Assembly: GCF_019795155.1 (NCBI RefSeq)
Contig: NZ_JAILYN010000007.1
Location: 1 to 64,000, forward strand
From: Marinobacterium arenosum
GTDB lineage: Bacteria > Pseudomonadota > Gammaproteobacteria > Pseudomonadales > Balneatricaceae
Direction: 5' to 3'
DNA length: 64,000 bases
The position numbers and the translations under genes were made by a program. Numbering within the stretch: the first letter of the stretch is position 1; each line of letters begins with the position of its first letter. The notes beneath the pieces were generated by a model. It worked only from the letters and a program-made list of their open reading frames with translations, was not told the DNA's origin and did no database searches. Positions 43,653 through 54,497 of the stretch are shown here, in pieces.

Positions 43653-45728
43653 ATGAGCAACAATATCGTAGGCGCACTGGGAGGTGGTTCAGGTATTGAT
43701 GTATCCAGTCTGGTTAACCAGCTGGTTGAGATCGAAAAAGCCCCTCAGCAGAACCGGCTGAATTCACAGAAAGAGACGCTGGAAGCGCAGATCTCGGCCT
43801 ACGGCCTGGTGAAAAGCGCCATCAGCGAATTTCAGAGCGTACTTTCACCGCTCTCCAATCCCGATACCTTCAATGCCCGTTCGGTCTCTTTTCCGGAAAC
43901 CGATGTCATCACGCCGAACTCACTGTCGCCCAACGCCCAGACTGGTACCTACCAGATAGAGGTCCTCAGTGTAGCCCAGGCGCAGAACTTGGCCAGCGGG
44001 GCGATTACTGATACCAGTGCGGCACTGGGGGCAGGCGAATTGTCGATCCGTTTCGGCAGCTGGACCAGCTATACCGAAGCCGGTGGTCCGGTTGGGTTCT
44101 CAGTGAATGCCGACGAGGATAGCCTGACAGTCGAGTTGGATGCTGACGATTCTCTAGAGGATCTGGTTAGGAAGATCAACGATTCCGACTCAGATCTGCA
44201 GGCATCGATCATTACTACCGATGGCCAGAGCCAGCTGATGCTGACCGCGCCCTCCGGTGAGAGCCGGCAGATGGAGATTACGGTTACCGGCGATGCCAAT
44301 CTGGATCAGTTCGCATTTAACGAGGCGACCGGTGCCGGCAGTATGCTGCAGACCCAGGGCGGTGCAGATGCCGAGATCGAGCTGAATGGCCTGACTGTGA
44401 AGCGGGATACCAACGATATCGACGATGTGATCCAAGGGCTCGACTTTACGTTGAACAAAGCAAGTCCCGGCGACAAGTTCACTTTTTCCATCTCTCAAGA
44501 CAAAGCTACCGGCGAGCAAGCGATCCGTGATTTCGTGGAGGCTTACAATGCACTCTATGAAACCATGAAGAACCTGACCGGCGTTAAATTGGCGAAGGAT
44601 GATGAGGAGCTGGAGGAGAACCAAGCGGGTGTACTGTCGACTGATGGTACAGCCAAGAGCATCTTGTCGTCGTTGCGGAAAACTATTGCTACAGCGGTCC
44701 CTGGTATTAGCGACATTAATATGCTGACCTATATTGGTATTCGTACCAATCAGGATGGCACTCTAGAATTTGTCGATGATGAGGGCAGCGATGGCAAAAC
44801 CGACTTTGAGCGGGCAATTGCTGACGGATTCGATGATATTGCCAAGCTCTTTTCGGTGAACACCAGTTCGACCAACAGTAATGTTGCTGTGTCGTTAGGC
44901 TACAATGCCGGTAATGTCTCGGCCGGCACCTACGAGTTAAATATCACCACCGAGCCGACTCAGGCGCAAGCCTCTGGAAATGCTATCACTTCGCTGGACC
45001 TCAGTGCCGGCGGTCCGCATACATTCAAGTTCACGATAAATGGTACCACCACCAATGAGCTTACGCTGCCGGATAAGGTATACGCCTCTGGGGATGAGTT
45101 GGCGTCGGAGCTGCAGTCGCTGATCAATGGCGATAGTAATTTGGACGCCTATCAGCGTATAGAGGTCGGCTACGATTCCGGCTCTAACCAGCTGACCTTC
45201 AACAGTCGCGAGTATGGTTCAGACTACAATTTCAGTTTCTCCGGTGTCAGTGCGAGCTTGACCGATATCGGTTTGAGCGATGCGCTGGTTGCCAGCAATG
45301 GTACCGATGTTGCTGGCACCATCGATGGCAGAGCTGCATTTGGCAGTGGTGATGTCTTACTGCCTGAGATTGGCGACCCGTTAAATGGTTTGACATTTAC
45401 TGTAGGGCCGGGAAGTTTTGGCACTAGCAGTATTAACTTCTCCCGGGGGTTGGCGGGCGAGCTTGACCTGCTAGCTTCAACTCTGCTAAGAGAAAAGAGC
45501 ACTGATGAGAATCCGGCCCCGATCGCTCTGCGAGAGGCGAACATCAACAAGGCTCTCACGGGGATAGAAAGCGATCAGGAAGATCTGGATCGCCGGATGG
45601 ATAAGGTGCAGAGCCGATTGATGGCCCAGTTCCTAGCGATGGAAAGTATACTGGCACAGTTCAAGACCACCGGGGATTCTCTCGAAGGTATGCTGGCTAA
45701 CCTGCCGTTTACGGCGCAGTACAAATAA
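43653..45728 (+). CDS. fliD: Flagellar filament cap protein FliD
   Basis: FliD caps the filament and places flagellin subunits; in several pathogens it is also an adhesin. The N-terminus GGGSGIDVSSLVNQLVEIEKAPQQNRL and the C-terminal coiled segment with DLDRRMDKVQSRLMAQFLAMESILAQFKTTGDSLEGMLANL are conserved. With 691 residues it is longer than the usual 450-500, matching the enlarged FliC, FlgL and FlgE here. The ATG has GGGAGGGAG just upstream. Confidence 0.96.
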   Translation: MSNNIVGALGGGSGIDVSSLVNQLVEIEKAPQQNRLNSQKETLEAQISAYGLVKSAISEFQSVLSPLSNPDTFNARSVSFPETDVITPNSLSPNAQTGTYQIEVLSVAQAQNLASGAITDTSAALGAGELSIRFGSWTSYTEAGGPVGFSVNADEDSLTVELDADDSLEDLVRKINDSDSDLQASIITTDGQSQLMLTAPSGESRQMEITVTGDANLDQFAFNEATGAGSMLQTQGGADAEIELNGLTVKRDTNDIDDVIQGLDFTLNKASPGDKFTFSISQDKATGEQAIRDFVEAYNALYETMKNLTGVKLAKDDEELEENQAGVLSTDGTAKSILSSLRKTIATAVPGISDINMLTYIGIRTNQDGTLEFVDDEGSDGKTDFERAIADGFDDIAKLFSVNTSSTNSNVAVSLGYNAGNVSAGTYELNITTEPTQAQASGNAITSLDLSAGGPHTFKFTINGTTTNELTLPDKVYASGDELASELQSLINGDSNLDAYQRIEVGYDSGSNQLTFNSREYGSDYNFSFSGVSASLTDIGLSDALVASNGTDVAGTIDGRAAFGSGDVLLPEIGDPLNGLTFTVGPGSFGTSSINFSRGLAGELDLLASTLLREKSTDENPAPIALREANINKALTGIESDQEDLDRRMDKVQSRLMAQFLAMESILAQFKTTGDSLEGMLANLPFTAQYK

Positions 45729-45750
45729 TTATTACCGGATATTGGCAGAT

Positions 45751-46146
45751 ATGAGTATTAATCTGAGCGCGCTTAAGCAGTATCAAAGTGTCGATCTGAA
45801 AGCGTCTGTGGCGACCGCTTCGCCGCATAAGCTAATTCTTATGTTGTTCAATGGCGCATTGGAAGCCCTGGCGAAAGCGCGTGGCGCAATCGAGCGGAAC
45901 GACATCGAGGGCCGTACAAAACAGCTGAACAAAAGCACTGATATCGTGATGGGTTTGCGCGATATGCTGGACCATGAGAAGGGTGGCGAAGTGGCCGCCA
46001 ATCTTGATGCGCTGTATGACTATATCGTTCGTACCATGTTGCAGGCTAACCGTGAGAACAGCGCTGAGAAAGTTCAGGAAGTTATGGATCTGCTTTTGAC
46101 TGTGAAGCAGGGCTGGGAAGAGATGCCCGACGAGCATAAACAGTAA
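45751..46146 (+). CDS. fliS: Flagellin chaperone FliS
   Basis: FliS binds the flagellin C-terminus and prevents polymerisation in the cytoplasm. The 131-residue protein contains LKQYQSVDLKASVATASPHKLILMLFNGALEALAKARGAIE, the FliS signature, followed by helices ending in YDYIVRTMLQANRENSAEKVQEVMDLL. A TTG at 45742 would add three residues, but MSINLS is the better start. It ends at a terminator, so flaG-fliD-fliS form one unit ahead of fleQ. Confidence 0.95.
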   Translation: MSINLSALKQYQSVDLKASVATASPHKLILMLFNGALEALAKARGAIERNDIEGRTKQLNKSTDIVMGLRDMLDHEKGGEVAANLDALYDYIVRTMLQANRENSAEKVQEVMDLLLTVKQGWEEMPDEHKQ

Positions 46147-46173
46147 ATTTCTGCGCGAGACATCAGGTATTGG

Positions 46174-46197
46174 AAAAGCGGCTACGGCCGCTTTTTT
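46174..46197 (+). terminator. Intrinsic terminator after fliS
   Basis: AAAAGCGGC pairs with GCCGCTTTT around a TACG loop, followed by six T residues. It lies 28 bp after the fliS stop. Confidence 0.88.
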
Positions 46198-46242
46198 GTA
46201 TTTTGAGGCTTTCTAAATATGCCCTCCCTGGTTGGAGCAGGC

Positions 46243-46329
46243 TGTAGGGCGTTTCCTCCCCCACACATGGGGTGATGCCACCGCAGGGGGGGGGCTGGCG
46301 GCGTTTGGTCGCCTAGATGCGACCCTACT
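46243..46329. repeat. Diverged copy of the TGTAGGGC-type repeat
   Basis: The stretch begins TGTAGGGCG and ends CGACCCTACT, with internal complementary G/C-rich runs. It fits the dispersed-repeat family by its ends and size but is poorly conserved in the middle. Confidence 0.5.
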
Positions 46330-46347
46330 GACACTGGCCATCTGCGT

Positions 46348-46384
46348 GCCAATTAATTGACTTGACGTGGCGTCAAGGCATACT
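46348..46384 (+). promoter_or_regulatory. fleQ promoter with a FleQ-box-like dyad and a second palindrome
   Basis: TTGACT (46357-46362) and CATACT (46379-46384) are 16 bp apart and resemble a sigma-70 promoter. GCCAATTAATTGAC (46348-46361) overlaps the -35 and is close to the published Pseudomonas FleQ motif (GTCAnTAAATTGAC). A perfect palindrome, TTGACG-TGG-CGTCAA (46362-46376), fills the spacer. This suggests autoregulation plus a second regulator. Confidence 0.55.
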
Positions 46385-46424
46385 AGTGCGACCAATATTT
46401 GACGTCTTCAGTGATGGGTACGCA

Positions 46425-47873
46425 ATGGGCCAGGAAATAGTCGTCATCGACGACAACCAACAGCGCCGTACGGAGCTGGGCGGGTTGCTGGAGTTCATAG
46501 GCTGTCGCAGCCGGGTCACCGACTTCGTCAGCTGGTTGCAGCGCGACCGCAATGAGCCGCTGGCCGAAGGCGCGGTGATCGCGTTCGGCGAGAGTTCGCT
46601 GCCGGTGTCGCTGGAGAAGATGCTGCTGGAACTGCAGGAGCTGCAGCCCGGCACGGCGGTGCTGTTCCTGGCCGAATGGGCCGAGGTCGAGACCCTGCCG
46701 GCGCCGCTGCAGCAGATGATCTGCGCCCAGATCCACTATCCCTACCGTTATAAGGAGCTGATGGATGCGCTCTACCAGGCGCAGCATTACGCTCAGGCCT
46801 GCCGTGCCCAGCGCCAGGCGACCTGCGACGACTTTTCGATGCAGGATGGCCTGGTCGGCATCAGCCCGCAGATGCAGCGGGTGCGACAGATGATCGCCCA
46901 GGTGGCCGGCCGCGATGTCAGTGTGCTGATCACCGGCGAGTCGGGCACCGGCAAGGAGCTGGTGGCACAAACCCTGCATAACCGTTCTACCCGGGCCAAT
47001 GGCCCCTTTGTACCGATCAACTGCGGCGCCATTCCGCCGGACCTGCTCGAGAGCGAGTTGTTCGGCCATGAGAAGGGCGCCTTCACCGGTGCGGTGTCCA
47101 GCCGGCAGGGGCGTTTCGAGCTGGCCCAGGGCGGCACCCTGTTTCTCGATGAAGTGGGCGACATGCCGCTGCCGATGCAGGTCAAGCTGCTGCGGGTACT
47201 GCAGGAGCGGGAGTTCGAGCGGGTCGGCGGTATCAAGACCATCAGCGTCGATGTGCGGGTGATCGCCGCGACCCACAAGAACCTGGAGCAGATGATCCTC
47301 GACGGCGGGTTCCGCGAGGACCTCTATTACCGGCTCAATGTATTCCCGATCGAGATGCCGGCGCTGCGCGAACGGCAGAACGATCTGCCGGTGCTGTTGG
47401 ACGAATTGGTGCAGCGGATCGACGATGCCGGCATGGGGCGGTTGCGCTTCCATCCATCGGCGCTGGAGTCGCTGATGCAGCATGACTGGCCGGGCAACGT
47501 GCGCGAGCTGGCCAACCTGGTCGAGCGGCTGGCGATCATGTACCCCGACGGGGTGATCGGTATCGATGAACTACCGGCCAAATTTCGCTATGGTGCCGGT
47601 TCTGCGACGCTTCCGGACATTGCCGCAACGGGCCAGCAATCGTTGCCGCTGCTGGTGCCGCAGTCGATCAATGCGGGGCAGGCGGTGCCAATGGACCAGC
47701 TGCCGGAGGAGGGGGTTGATCTCAAGGCGCACCTGGAGCAGATCGAGCAGTCGCTGATCCGCCAGGCGCTGGAAGCCAGCGACCATGTGGTGGCCCGCGC
47801 CGCCGATAAACTGCAGATCCGGCGTACCACGCTGGTGGAAAAGATGCGCAAGTACGGTATCCAGCGTAAGTAA
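46425..47873 (+). CDS. fleQ: Flagellar master regulator FleQ (sigma-54 activator)
   Basis: FleQ is the top flagellar activator; in Pseudomonas it also binds cyclic di-GMP and controls biofilm genes. The 482-residue protein has the degenerate receiver-like domain (EIVVIDDNQQRRTELGGLLEFIG; no phosphorylatable aspartate in the expected place), an AAA+ domain with Walker A GESGTGKEL and the sigma-54 contact loop GAFTGA (HEKGAFTGAV), and a Fis-type helix-turn-helix at the end (ARAADKLQIRRTTLVEKMRKYGI). The frame runs back to 46362, but MGQEIVVIDD is the family start. It precedes fleS-fleR. Confidence 0.95.
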   Translation: MGQEIVVIDDNQQRRTELGGLLEFIGCRSRVTDFVSWLQRDRNEPLAEGAVIAFGESSLPVSLEKMLLELQELQPGTAVLFLAEWAEVETLPAPLQQMICAQIHYPYRYKELMDALYQAQHYAQACRAQRQATCDDFSMQDGLVGISPQMQRVRQMIAQVAGRDVSVLITGESGTGKELVAQTLHNRSTRANGPFVPINCGAIPPDLLESELFGHEKGAFTGAVSSRQGRFELAQGGTLFLDEVGDMPLPMQVKLLRVLQEREFERVGGIKTISVDVRVIAATHKNLEQMILDGGFREDLYYRLNVFPIEMPALRERQNDLPVLLDELVQRIDDAGMGRLRFHPSALESLMQHDWPGNVRELANLVERLAIMYPDGVIGIDELPAKFRYGAGSATLPDIAATGQQSLPLLVPQSINAGQAVPMDQLPEEGVDLKAHLEQIEQSLIRQALEASDHVVARAADKLQIRRTTLVEKMRKYGIQRK

Positions 47874-47891
47874 TGTTCTGTTCGCCGCGGG

Positions 47892-48031
47892 GCGCGCCTC
47901 CCACAAGTGCTGGCACGACCAGCGTAGGAGGCGCGCTACAGGGGATGGATGTAGGGCCGGACCTGGCCGGCCAAAACGCCGGCAGGCGTTCTCAACCGCA
48001 GTCGGCATGGCGCCCCGGGTGGCGCCCTACA
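47892..48031. repeat. Dispersed palindromic repeats between fleQ and fleS
   Basis: GCGCGCCTCC (47892-47901) and GGAGGCGCGC (47927-47936) form a 10-bp hairpin of a third type. A copy of the TGTAGGGC-type element follows at 47950-48031, 27 bp before fleS. Confidence 0.8.
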
Positions 48032-48057
48032 GCAAAGCAAGTTTAAAGAAAAAACAG

Positions 48058-49176
48058 ATGTCAGAATTTTTAGCCGCCAGTAAGCTGAGCGACGCCCAGG
48101 TCAGTGCGCTGATCGCCGAGAACCGCCGCCTCAGGGCGCTGGTCGATCAGCAGGCGACCCGTCAGCAGCAGGCGGAAACCGCTAACGAGCAGGCGGAATC
48201 ACGGCTGCGCCACCTGCTGGACCTGATGCCGGCCGGGGTATTGCTGATCAACAACAGCGGCCGGGTCTACGACTGCAATCCGGCCGCGGAGAGGATGCTG
48301 GGTACGCCGCTGGTCGGCGAGATCTGGGCGCAGGTGATCGAGCGCAGCTTCTCGCCGCAGTCGGACGACGGTCACGAGATCTCGTTAAAGAGCGGCCGGC
48401 GGGTGCAGTTGGCGACCTGTGCGTTGACCTCCGAGCCGGGCCAGCTGTTGCTGCTGACCGACCTGACCGAAACCCGCTTGCTGCAGGACCGGCTGTCGCA
48501 CTACCAGCGGCTGTCCGAAATGGGCCGGATGATGGCGTCGCTGGCGCATCAGATCCGCACGCCGCTGTCGGCGGCATTGCTCTATATGGATCATCTGGCC
48601 CGGCCCGATCTCAGCGTCGAACAGCGCAGCCGGTTTACCGGCAAGGTGCGTTCGCGACTGGAGAACCTTGAACAGCAGGTGCGCGACATGCTGGTGTTCG
48701 CCCGCGGTGAAACCAAGCTGGAGGACCGTATCAGCACCGAGCAGTTCTTCCGCGATCTGGACGATCAGCTCGATATACCGCTGGCCTATCACGAAGGGGA
48801 TTGTGACCTGCGTAACGATGCACAGGGGCTGCAGTTCCAGTGCAACAAGGAGACCCTGCTGGGCGCGGTGATGAACCTGATTGAAAACGCCCTGCAGGCC
48901 GGCGGTAACCAAGTCACTCTGATGATCCGGATGCAGCGGCTGGAATCGATGTTGCAGCTGACCATCGCCGACAACGGGCCGGGTATGGATGAAGCGACCC
49001 GGCAGAAGGCACTGCAGCCGTTCTTTACCACCAAATCGCACGGTACCGGGCTGGGGCTGGCGGTGGCCCAGGTGGTGGCCCACGCCCACCACGGCCGGTT
49101 CGCCTTGCAGTCGCAGCCGGGTATCGGCACTGTGGTTTCCCTGACCCTACCTATCTATCAAGTGGATCCTGAATGA
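48058..49176 (+). CDS. fleS: Flagellar sensor histidine kinase FleS
   Basis: FleS phosphorylates FleR to switch on the middle flagellar genes. The 372-residue protein is cytoplasmic: a coiled-coil start (ALIAENRRLRALVDQQATRQQQAET), a PAS domain (LLDLMPAGVLLINNSGRVYDCNPAAERML near 48-76), the H box with H164 in LAHQIRTPLSAALLYMDHL, and an HATPase domain with NLIENALQAGG, DNGPGMD and GTGLGLAV. The frame extends upstream through repeats, but MSEFLAAS is the credible start. fleR overlaps its stop. Confidence 0.95.
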   Translation: MSEFLAASKLSDAQVSALIAENRRLRALVDQQATRQQQAETANEQAESRLRHLLDLMPAGVLLINNSGRVYDCNPAAERMLGTPLVGEIWAQVIERSFSPQSDDGHEISLKSGRRVQLATCALTSEPGQLLLLTDLTETRLLQDRLSHYQRLSEMGRMMASLAHQIRTPLSAALLYMDHLARPDLSVEQRSRFTGKVRSRLENLEQQVRDMLVFARGETKLEDRISTEQFFRDLDDQLDIPLAYHEGDCDLRNDAQGLQFQCNKETLLGAVMNLIENALQAGGNQVTLMIRMQRLESMLQLTIADNGPGMDEATRQKALQPFFTTKSHGTGLGLAVAQVVAHAHHGRFALQSQPGIGTVVSLTLPIYQVDPE

Positions 49177-50570
49177 GTATCAAGGTACTGATCGTTGAAG
49201 ATGATCCCGAATTGCGCGAAGCGATCGGCGACACCCTGGAACTGGCCGGTATGAGCTACCGCGAGGCCGGTGACGGTGAGCAAGCGCTCACCCAGTTGGA
49301 GCAGGGGATGGTCGATATCGTGGTCACCGACGTCAATATGCCGGGTATGGACGGGCACCAGCTGCTGGCCCGGTTGAGCCAGCAGTATCCCGGCCTGCCG
49401 GTGATCCTGATGACCGCCTTCGGCCAGGTGCAGAAAGCGGTCGAGGCGATCCGCAACGGCGCGGTCGATTACCTGATGAAGCCGTTCGATGCCGATACCC
49501 TGGTGGCGACCATCAAGCGGTTTGCGGTGGGCCTGGCTGCCGGTACCGCCGCTGAAGAACCGATCGCCGAAGAGAACAGCTCGCGTCAGCTGCTGCAGCT
49601 GGCCTGCCGGGTGGCGCAGACCGATTCGACGGTGCTGATCACCGGCGAATCCGGTACCGGTAAGGAGGTGCTGGCGCAATATATCCACAACCAGTCGGCC
49701 CGGGCGGACAAACCGTTCGTGGCGCTGAACTGTGCCGCGATTCCGGAAAACATGCTGGAGGCGATCCTGTTCGGCCATGAAAAGGGCGCCTTCACCGGTG
49801 CCCATGCCGCCAGCCCCGGTAAATTCGAGCAGGCCAACGGCGGCACCTTGCTGCTGGACGAGGTCACCGAGATGGATCTCGGCCTGCAGGCCAAACTGCT
49901 GCGCGTACTGCAGGAGCAGGAGGTGGAACGGGTCGGCGGTCGCCAGACCATCAAGCTGGATGTGCGGGTGCTGGCCACCACCAACCGTCAGCTGGAGAGT
50001 TACGTGCAGGAGGGCAAGTTCCGCGAAGACCTCTATTACCGGCTGAACGTATTCCCGTTGCAGTGGCTGCCGTTGCGCGAACGCCCGGCGGATATCGTAC
50101 CGCTGGCGGAGCGGCTGCTGGTCAAGTACTGCCGCAAGATGCGTCGCGGCGCGGTGACGCTGTCGCCGGAGGCGGTCCAGGCACTGACCAGCCACCCCTG
50201 GCCCGGCAACGTCCGTGAACTGGATAACGTGATCCAGCGGGCGCTGATCCTGCAGCCCGGTGTGTTGATCCAGCCGGCTGACCTGCACCTGACGCCCGGC
50301 GCGATCCCGGTCGAGCAGCTGGCCCCGGTGGCAGCGGCACCGGCCGTCGAGGAGGCACTCGGCAGTGCCGATCTGGATTCGGCCGGCAGCCAGTTGGGCG
50401 ACGGCATGCGCCAGCGTGAGTTCCAATTGATTATTGACGCACTTCAGGCCACCAACGGAAGTCGTAAAGAGGCGGCCGACAAGCTGGGTATCAGCCCTCG
50501 TACTTTAAGGTACAAACTGGCTCGCATGCGCGAGTCGGGTATCGATCTGGATAGCCTGCTGCGTAAGTGA
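49173..50570 (+). CDS. fleR: Flagellar response regulator FleR (sigma-54 activator)
   Basis: FleR is the phosphorylation-dependent activator for the second tier of sigma-54 flagellar genes. The receiver domain has D10/D11 and phospho-acceptor D53 (VVTDVNMPGMDG). The AAA+ domain carries Walker A GESGTGKEV and the GAFTGA loop, and a Fis-type helix-turn-helix ends the 465-residue protein (NGSRKEAADKLGISPRTLRYKLARMRESG). It starts in the ATGA overlap with fleS. In Pseudomonas fliE comes next; here the acetate module intervenes. Confidence 0.95.
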   Translation: MSIKVLIVEDDPELREAIGDTLELAGMSYREAGDGEQALTQLEQGMVDIVVTDVNMPGMDGHQLLARLSQQYPGLPVILMTAFGQVQKAVEAIRNGAVDYLMKPFDADTLVATIKRFAVGLAAGTAAEEPIAEENSSRQLLQLACRVAQTDSTVLITGESGTGKEVLAQYIHNQSARADKPFVALNCAAIPENMLEAILFGHEKGAFTGAHAASPGKFEQANGGTLLLDEVTEMDLGLQAKLLRVLQEQEVERVGGRQTIKLDVRVLATTNRQLESYVQEGKFREDLYYRLNVFPLQWLPLRERPADIVPLAERLLVKYCRKMRRGAVTLSPEAVQALTSHPWPGNVRELDNVIQRALILQPGVLIQPADLHLTPGAIPVEQLAPVAAAPAVEEALGSADLDSAGSQLGDGMRQREFQLIIDALQATNGSRKEAADKLGISPRTLRYKLARMRESGIDLDSLLRK

Positions 50571-50749
50571 TTACTTACCCGGAAGGTCCCTCCGTTATTG
50601 CGATAGACCAATGTCTAATTCAGGCGTGGCGAAGCGGTTCGGTATAACCCTATGCAGTTCAGCCATTTATTGCGTCGTCTAAAACAATAACTATTATCAG
50701 TGGACGCAGTGGATTCGATAATTAAAACAAGCAAGCTAAGGGCATCACC

Positions 50750-52705
<1,956 letters not shown>

Positions 52706-52734
52706 TCGAAACGGTTGTTGACGATTAGTCGTTT

Positions 52735-52772
52735 AAACTCCCTCCGTGCCATGGGGCTCGGGGGGAGTTTTG
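52735..52772 (+). terminator. Intrinsic terminator after acsA
   Basis: AAACTCCC (52735-52742) and GGGAGTTT (52763-52770) form the base of a G/C-rich hairpin extended inward by CCG/CGG, with a short T-tract. The remaining gap to 53050 shows no recognisable gene and presumably holds the crbR promoter. Confidence 0.75.
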
Positions 52773-53050
52773 CGTTTAGAGGTGCTATGATGCCCTTCGG
52801 CTGGTCGGGCGAGAAGGCTGTCCAAGTGTCGACGATTTTGCCCGGTTTGCTCACACTGAACAGAGGCGGGCCAGCCTTGTTGTCCCGGCCTGCCGAAGAA
52901 TGGCCATCTCCGGGGCCGGGAAGCGAGTTGCTCGACGACTTTGCTGGACCGCGAATCCATGCCGAATCTATGGTATGAATGAGCCCTGTCGATAGGGTGG
53001 CTTCGTAGGATTGTGTCGGATATCCGTATTCGGCTAGGGAGAAAGTACGC

Positions 53051-53719
53051 ATGCAGCAGTTAGCGCAGAAAATCATCATCGCGGATGATCACCCGTTGTT
53101 TCGTGCCGCGCTGAAACAGGCAGTGGCACAGGCCCTGCCCGGAGTGGAAACCGTCGAGGCGGACACCCTGGCGGCGGTACAGGAAGCGGTGGAGAACAAC
53201 CCCGATGCCGATCTGGTTCTGCTCGATATCCATATGCCGGGAACCAACGGCTTCTCCGGCCTGGTATTCCTGCGTGGCCAGAACCCGGGTATGCCGGTGG
53301 TGGTGGTGTCTGGCAGCGAAGCAAGCCATGTGATGAAGCGGGCGATCGACTACGGCGCCTCCGGCTTCATCCCGAAGTCGGCACCGCTGGAGACCATCTC
53401 TGAAGCGATTCTGGCGGTACTGGAAGGCGAGGAGTGGCTGCCGCAGGAGATTGCCGAAAACCTGGATGAGGTCAGCGAAGAGGACCAGCAGTTCGCCGAA
53501 GCGCTGGCGTCGCTGACGCCGCAGCAGTTCCGGGTGCTGACCATGCTGACCGAGGGGTTGCTGAACAAGCAGATCGCCTATGAGCTGAATGTCTCCGAGG
53601 CCACCATCAAGGCCCACGTTACCGCGATCCTGCGTAAGCTCGGTGTACACAGCCGCACCCAGGCGGTGATCGCCGCTCAGCGGCTGGGCGTCGAACCGCC
53701 GAAAACCGACCTCGGCTGA
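53051..53719 (+). CDS. crbR: LuxR-family response regulator of the acetate switch (CrbR/ErdR-like)
   Basis: The 222-residue response regulator has a receiver domain (IIIADDHPLFRAALKQAV, phospho-acceptor D59 in LVLLDIHMPG, K in FIPKSA) and a C-terminal LuxR-type helix-turn-helix (LTPQQFRVLTMLTEGLLNKQIAYELNVSEATIKAHVTAIL). It lies between acsA and the giant sensor kinase. The homologous regulators CrbR (Vibrio) and ErdR (Pseudomonas) activate acs and the acetate transporter genes. Confidence 0.88.
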   Translation: MQQLAQKIIIADDHPLFRAALKQAVAQALPGVETVEADTLAAVQEAVENNPDADLVLLDIHMPGTNGFSGLVFLRGQNPGMPVVVVSGSEASHVMKRAIDYGASGFIPKSAPLETISEAILAVLEGEEWLPQEIAENLDEVSEEDQQFAEALASLTPQQFRVLTMLTEGLLNKQIAYELNVSEATIKAHVTAILRKLGVHSRTQAVIAAQRLGVEPPKTDLG

Positions 53720-53756
53720 TTCTTTTCAATATCTCGGGGTGCCGCGTTGGTACCCC

Positions 53757-54490
53757 TGTCACGCCTTGTCCGGCGCCATCCGGGGCGCCACTGCCGCAGG
53801 CGGTTAAATGCCGGCATCTGCGACCTCTCCATTGAATCTCGCGCAAACTGTCGCCTTGCCACGACGAGGGCCCCGTCGCAGCGGCTTCAGCCGCGACCGT
53901 CGGTGGCTACATCGGTATTGGAGCCATGATTGGTCGCCCTCGGAACGGGCTGCTACGGATCACGGAACCCTGTAGCAGCGGGCTTGGCATGCCCTTTGGG
54001 TACCGACCGCGATGGGGTTGGCCGATTCCGGTGGGTGTCGCCCGCGGAGCGGGCTGCTACGGATCACGGAACCCTGTAGCAGCGGGCTTGGCATGCCCTT
54101 TGGGTACCGACCGCGATGGGGTTGGCCGATTCCGGTGGGTGTCGCCCGCGGAACGGGCTGCTACGGATCATGGACCCCTGTAGCAGCGGGCTTGGCATGC
54201 CCTTTGGGTACCGACCGCGATGGGGTTGGCCGATTCCGGTGGGTGTCGCCCGCGGAGCGGGCTGCTACGGATCACGGAACCCTGTAGCAGCGGGCTTGGC
54301 ATGCCCTTTGGGTACCGACCGCGACGGGGTTGGCCGATTCCGGTGGGTGTCGCCCTCGGAGCGGGCTGCTACGGTACGAGCCCTGTAGCAGCGGCTTTAG
54401 CCGCGACCGTCGGAGGCTACATCGGTATTGGTGCCATGATCGGTCGCCCTCGGAGCGGGCTGTTACGGCACGGGCTCTGTAGCAGCGCCC
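53757..54490. repeat. Tandem array of 104-bp palindromic repeats between crbR and crbS
   Basis: Four near-identical units begin at 53971, 54075, 54179 and 54283, exactly 104 bp apart. Each opens GTAGCAGCGGGCTTGGC and closes with GCGGGCTGCTACGG, so the ends are complementary. One diverged unit of another subtype flanks each side (from about 53877 and from 54384), sharing GGCTACATCGGTATTGG. A fragment of the TGTAGGGC-type core lies at about 53770-53830. Frames through the array are repeat translations, not genes. Confidence 0.9.
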
Positions 54491-54497
54491 CAAGGGG

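Noticed and set aside
47785-48057. N-terminal extension of fleS
   Set aside because: The upstream frame runs antiparallel to no known domain, reads through the end of fleQ and two repeats, and lacks a ribosome site; family comparison supports the start at 48058.
52715-52978. 87-codon frame between acsA and crbR
   Set aside because: It overlaps the acsA terminator, lacks a ribosome site and has no recognisable sequence features.
53971-54383. Regularly spaced repeats that could suggest a CRISPR array
   Set aside because: The units are contiguous 104-bp tandem copies with complementary ends and no unique spacers; no cas genes are present.
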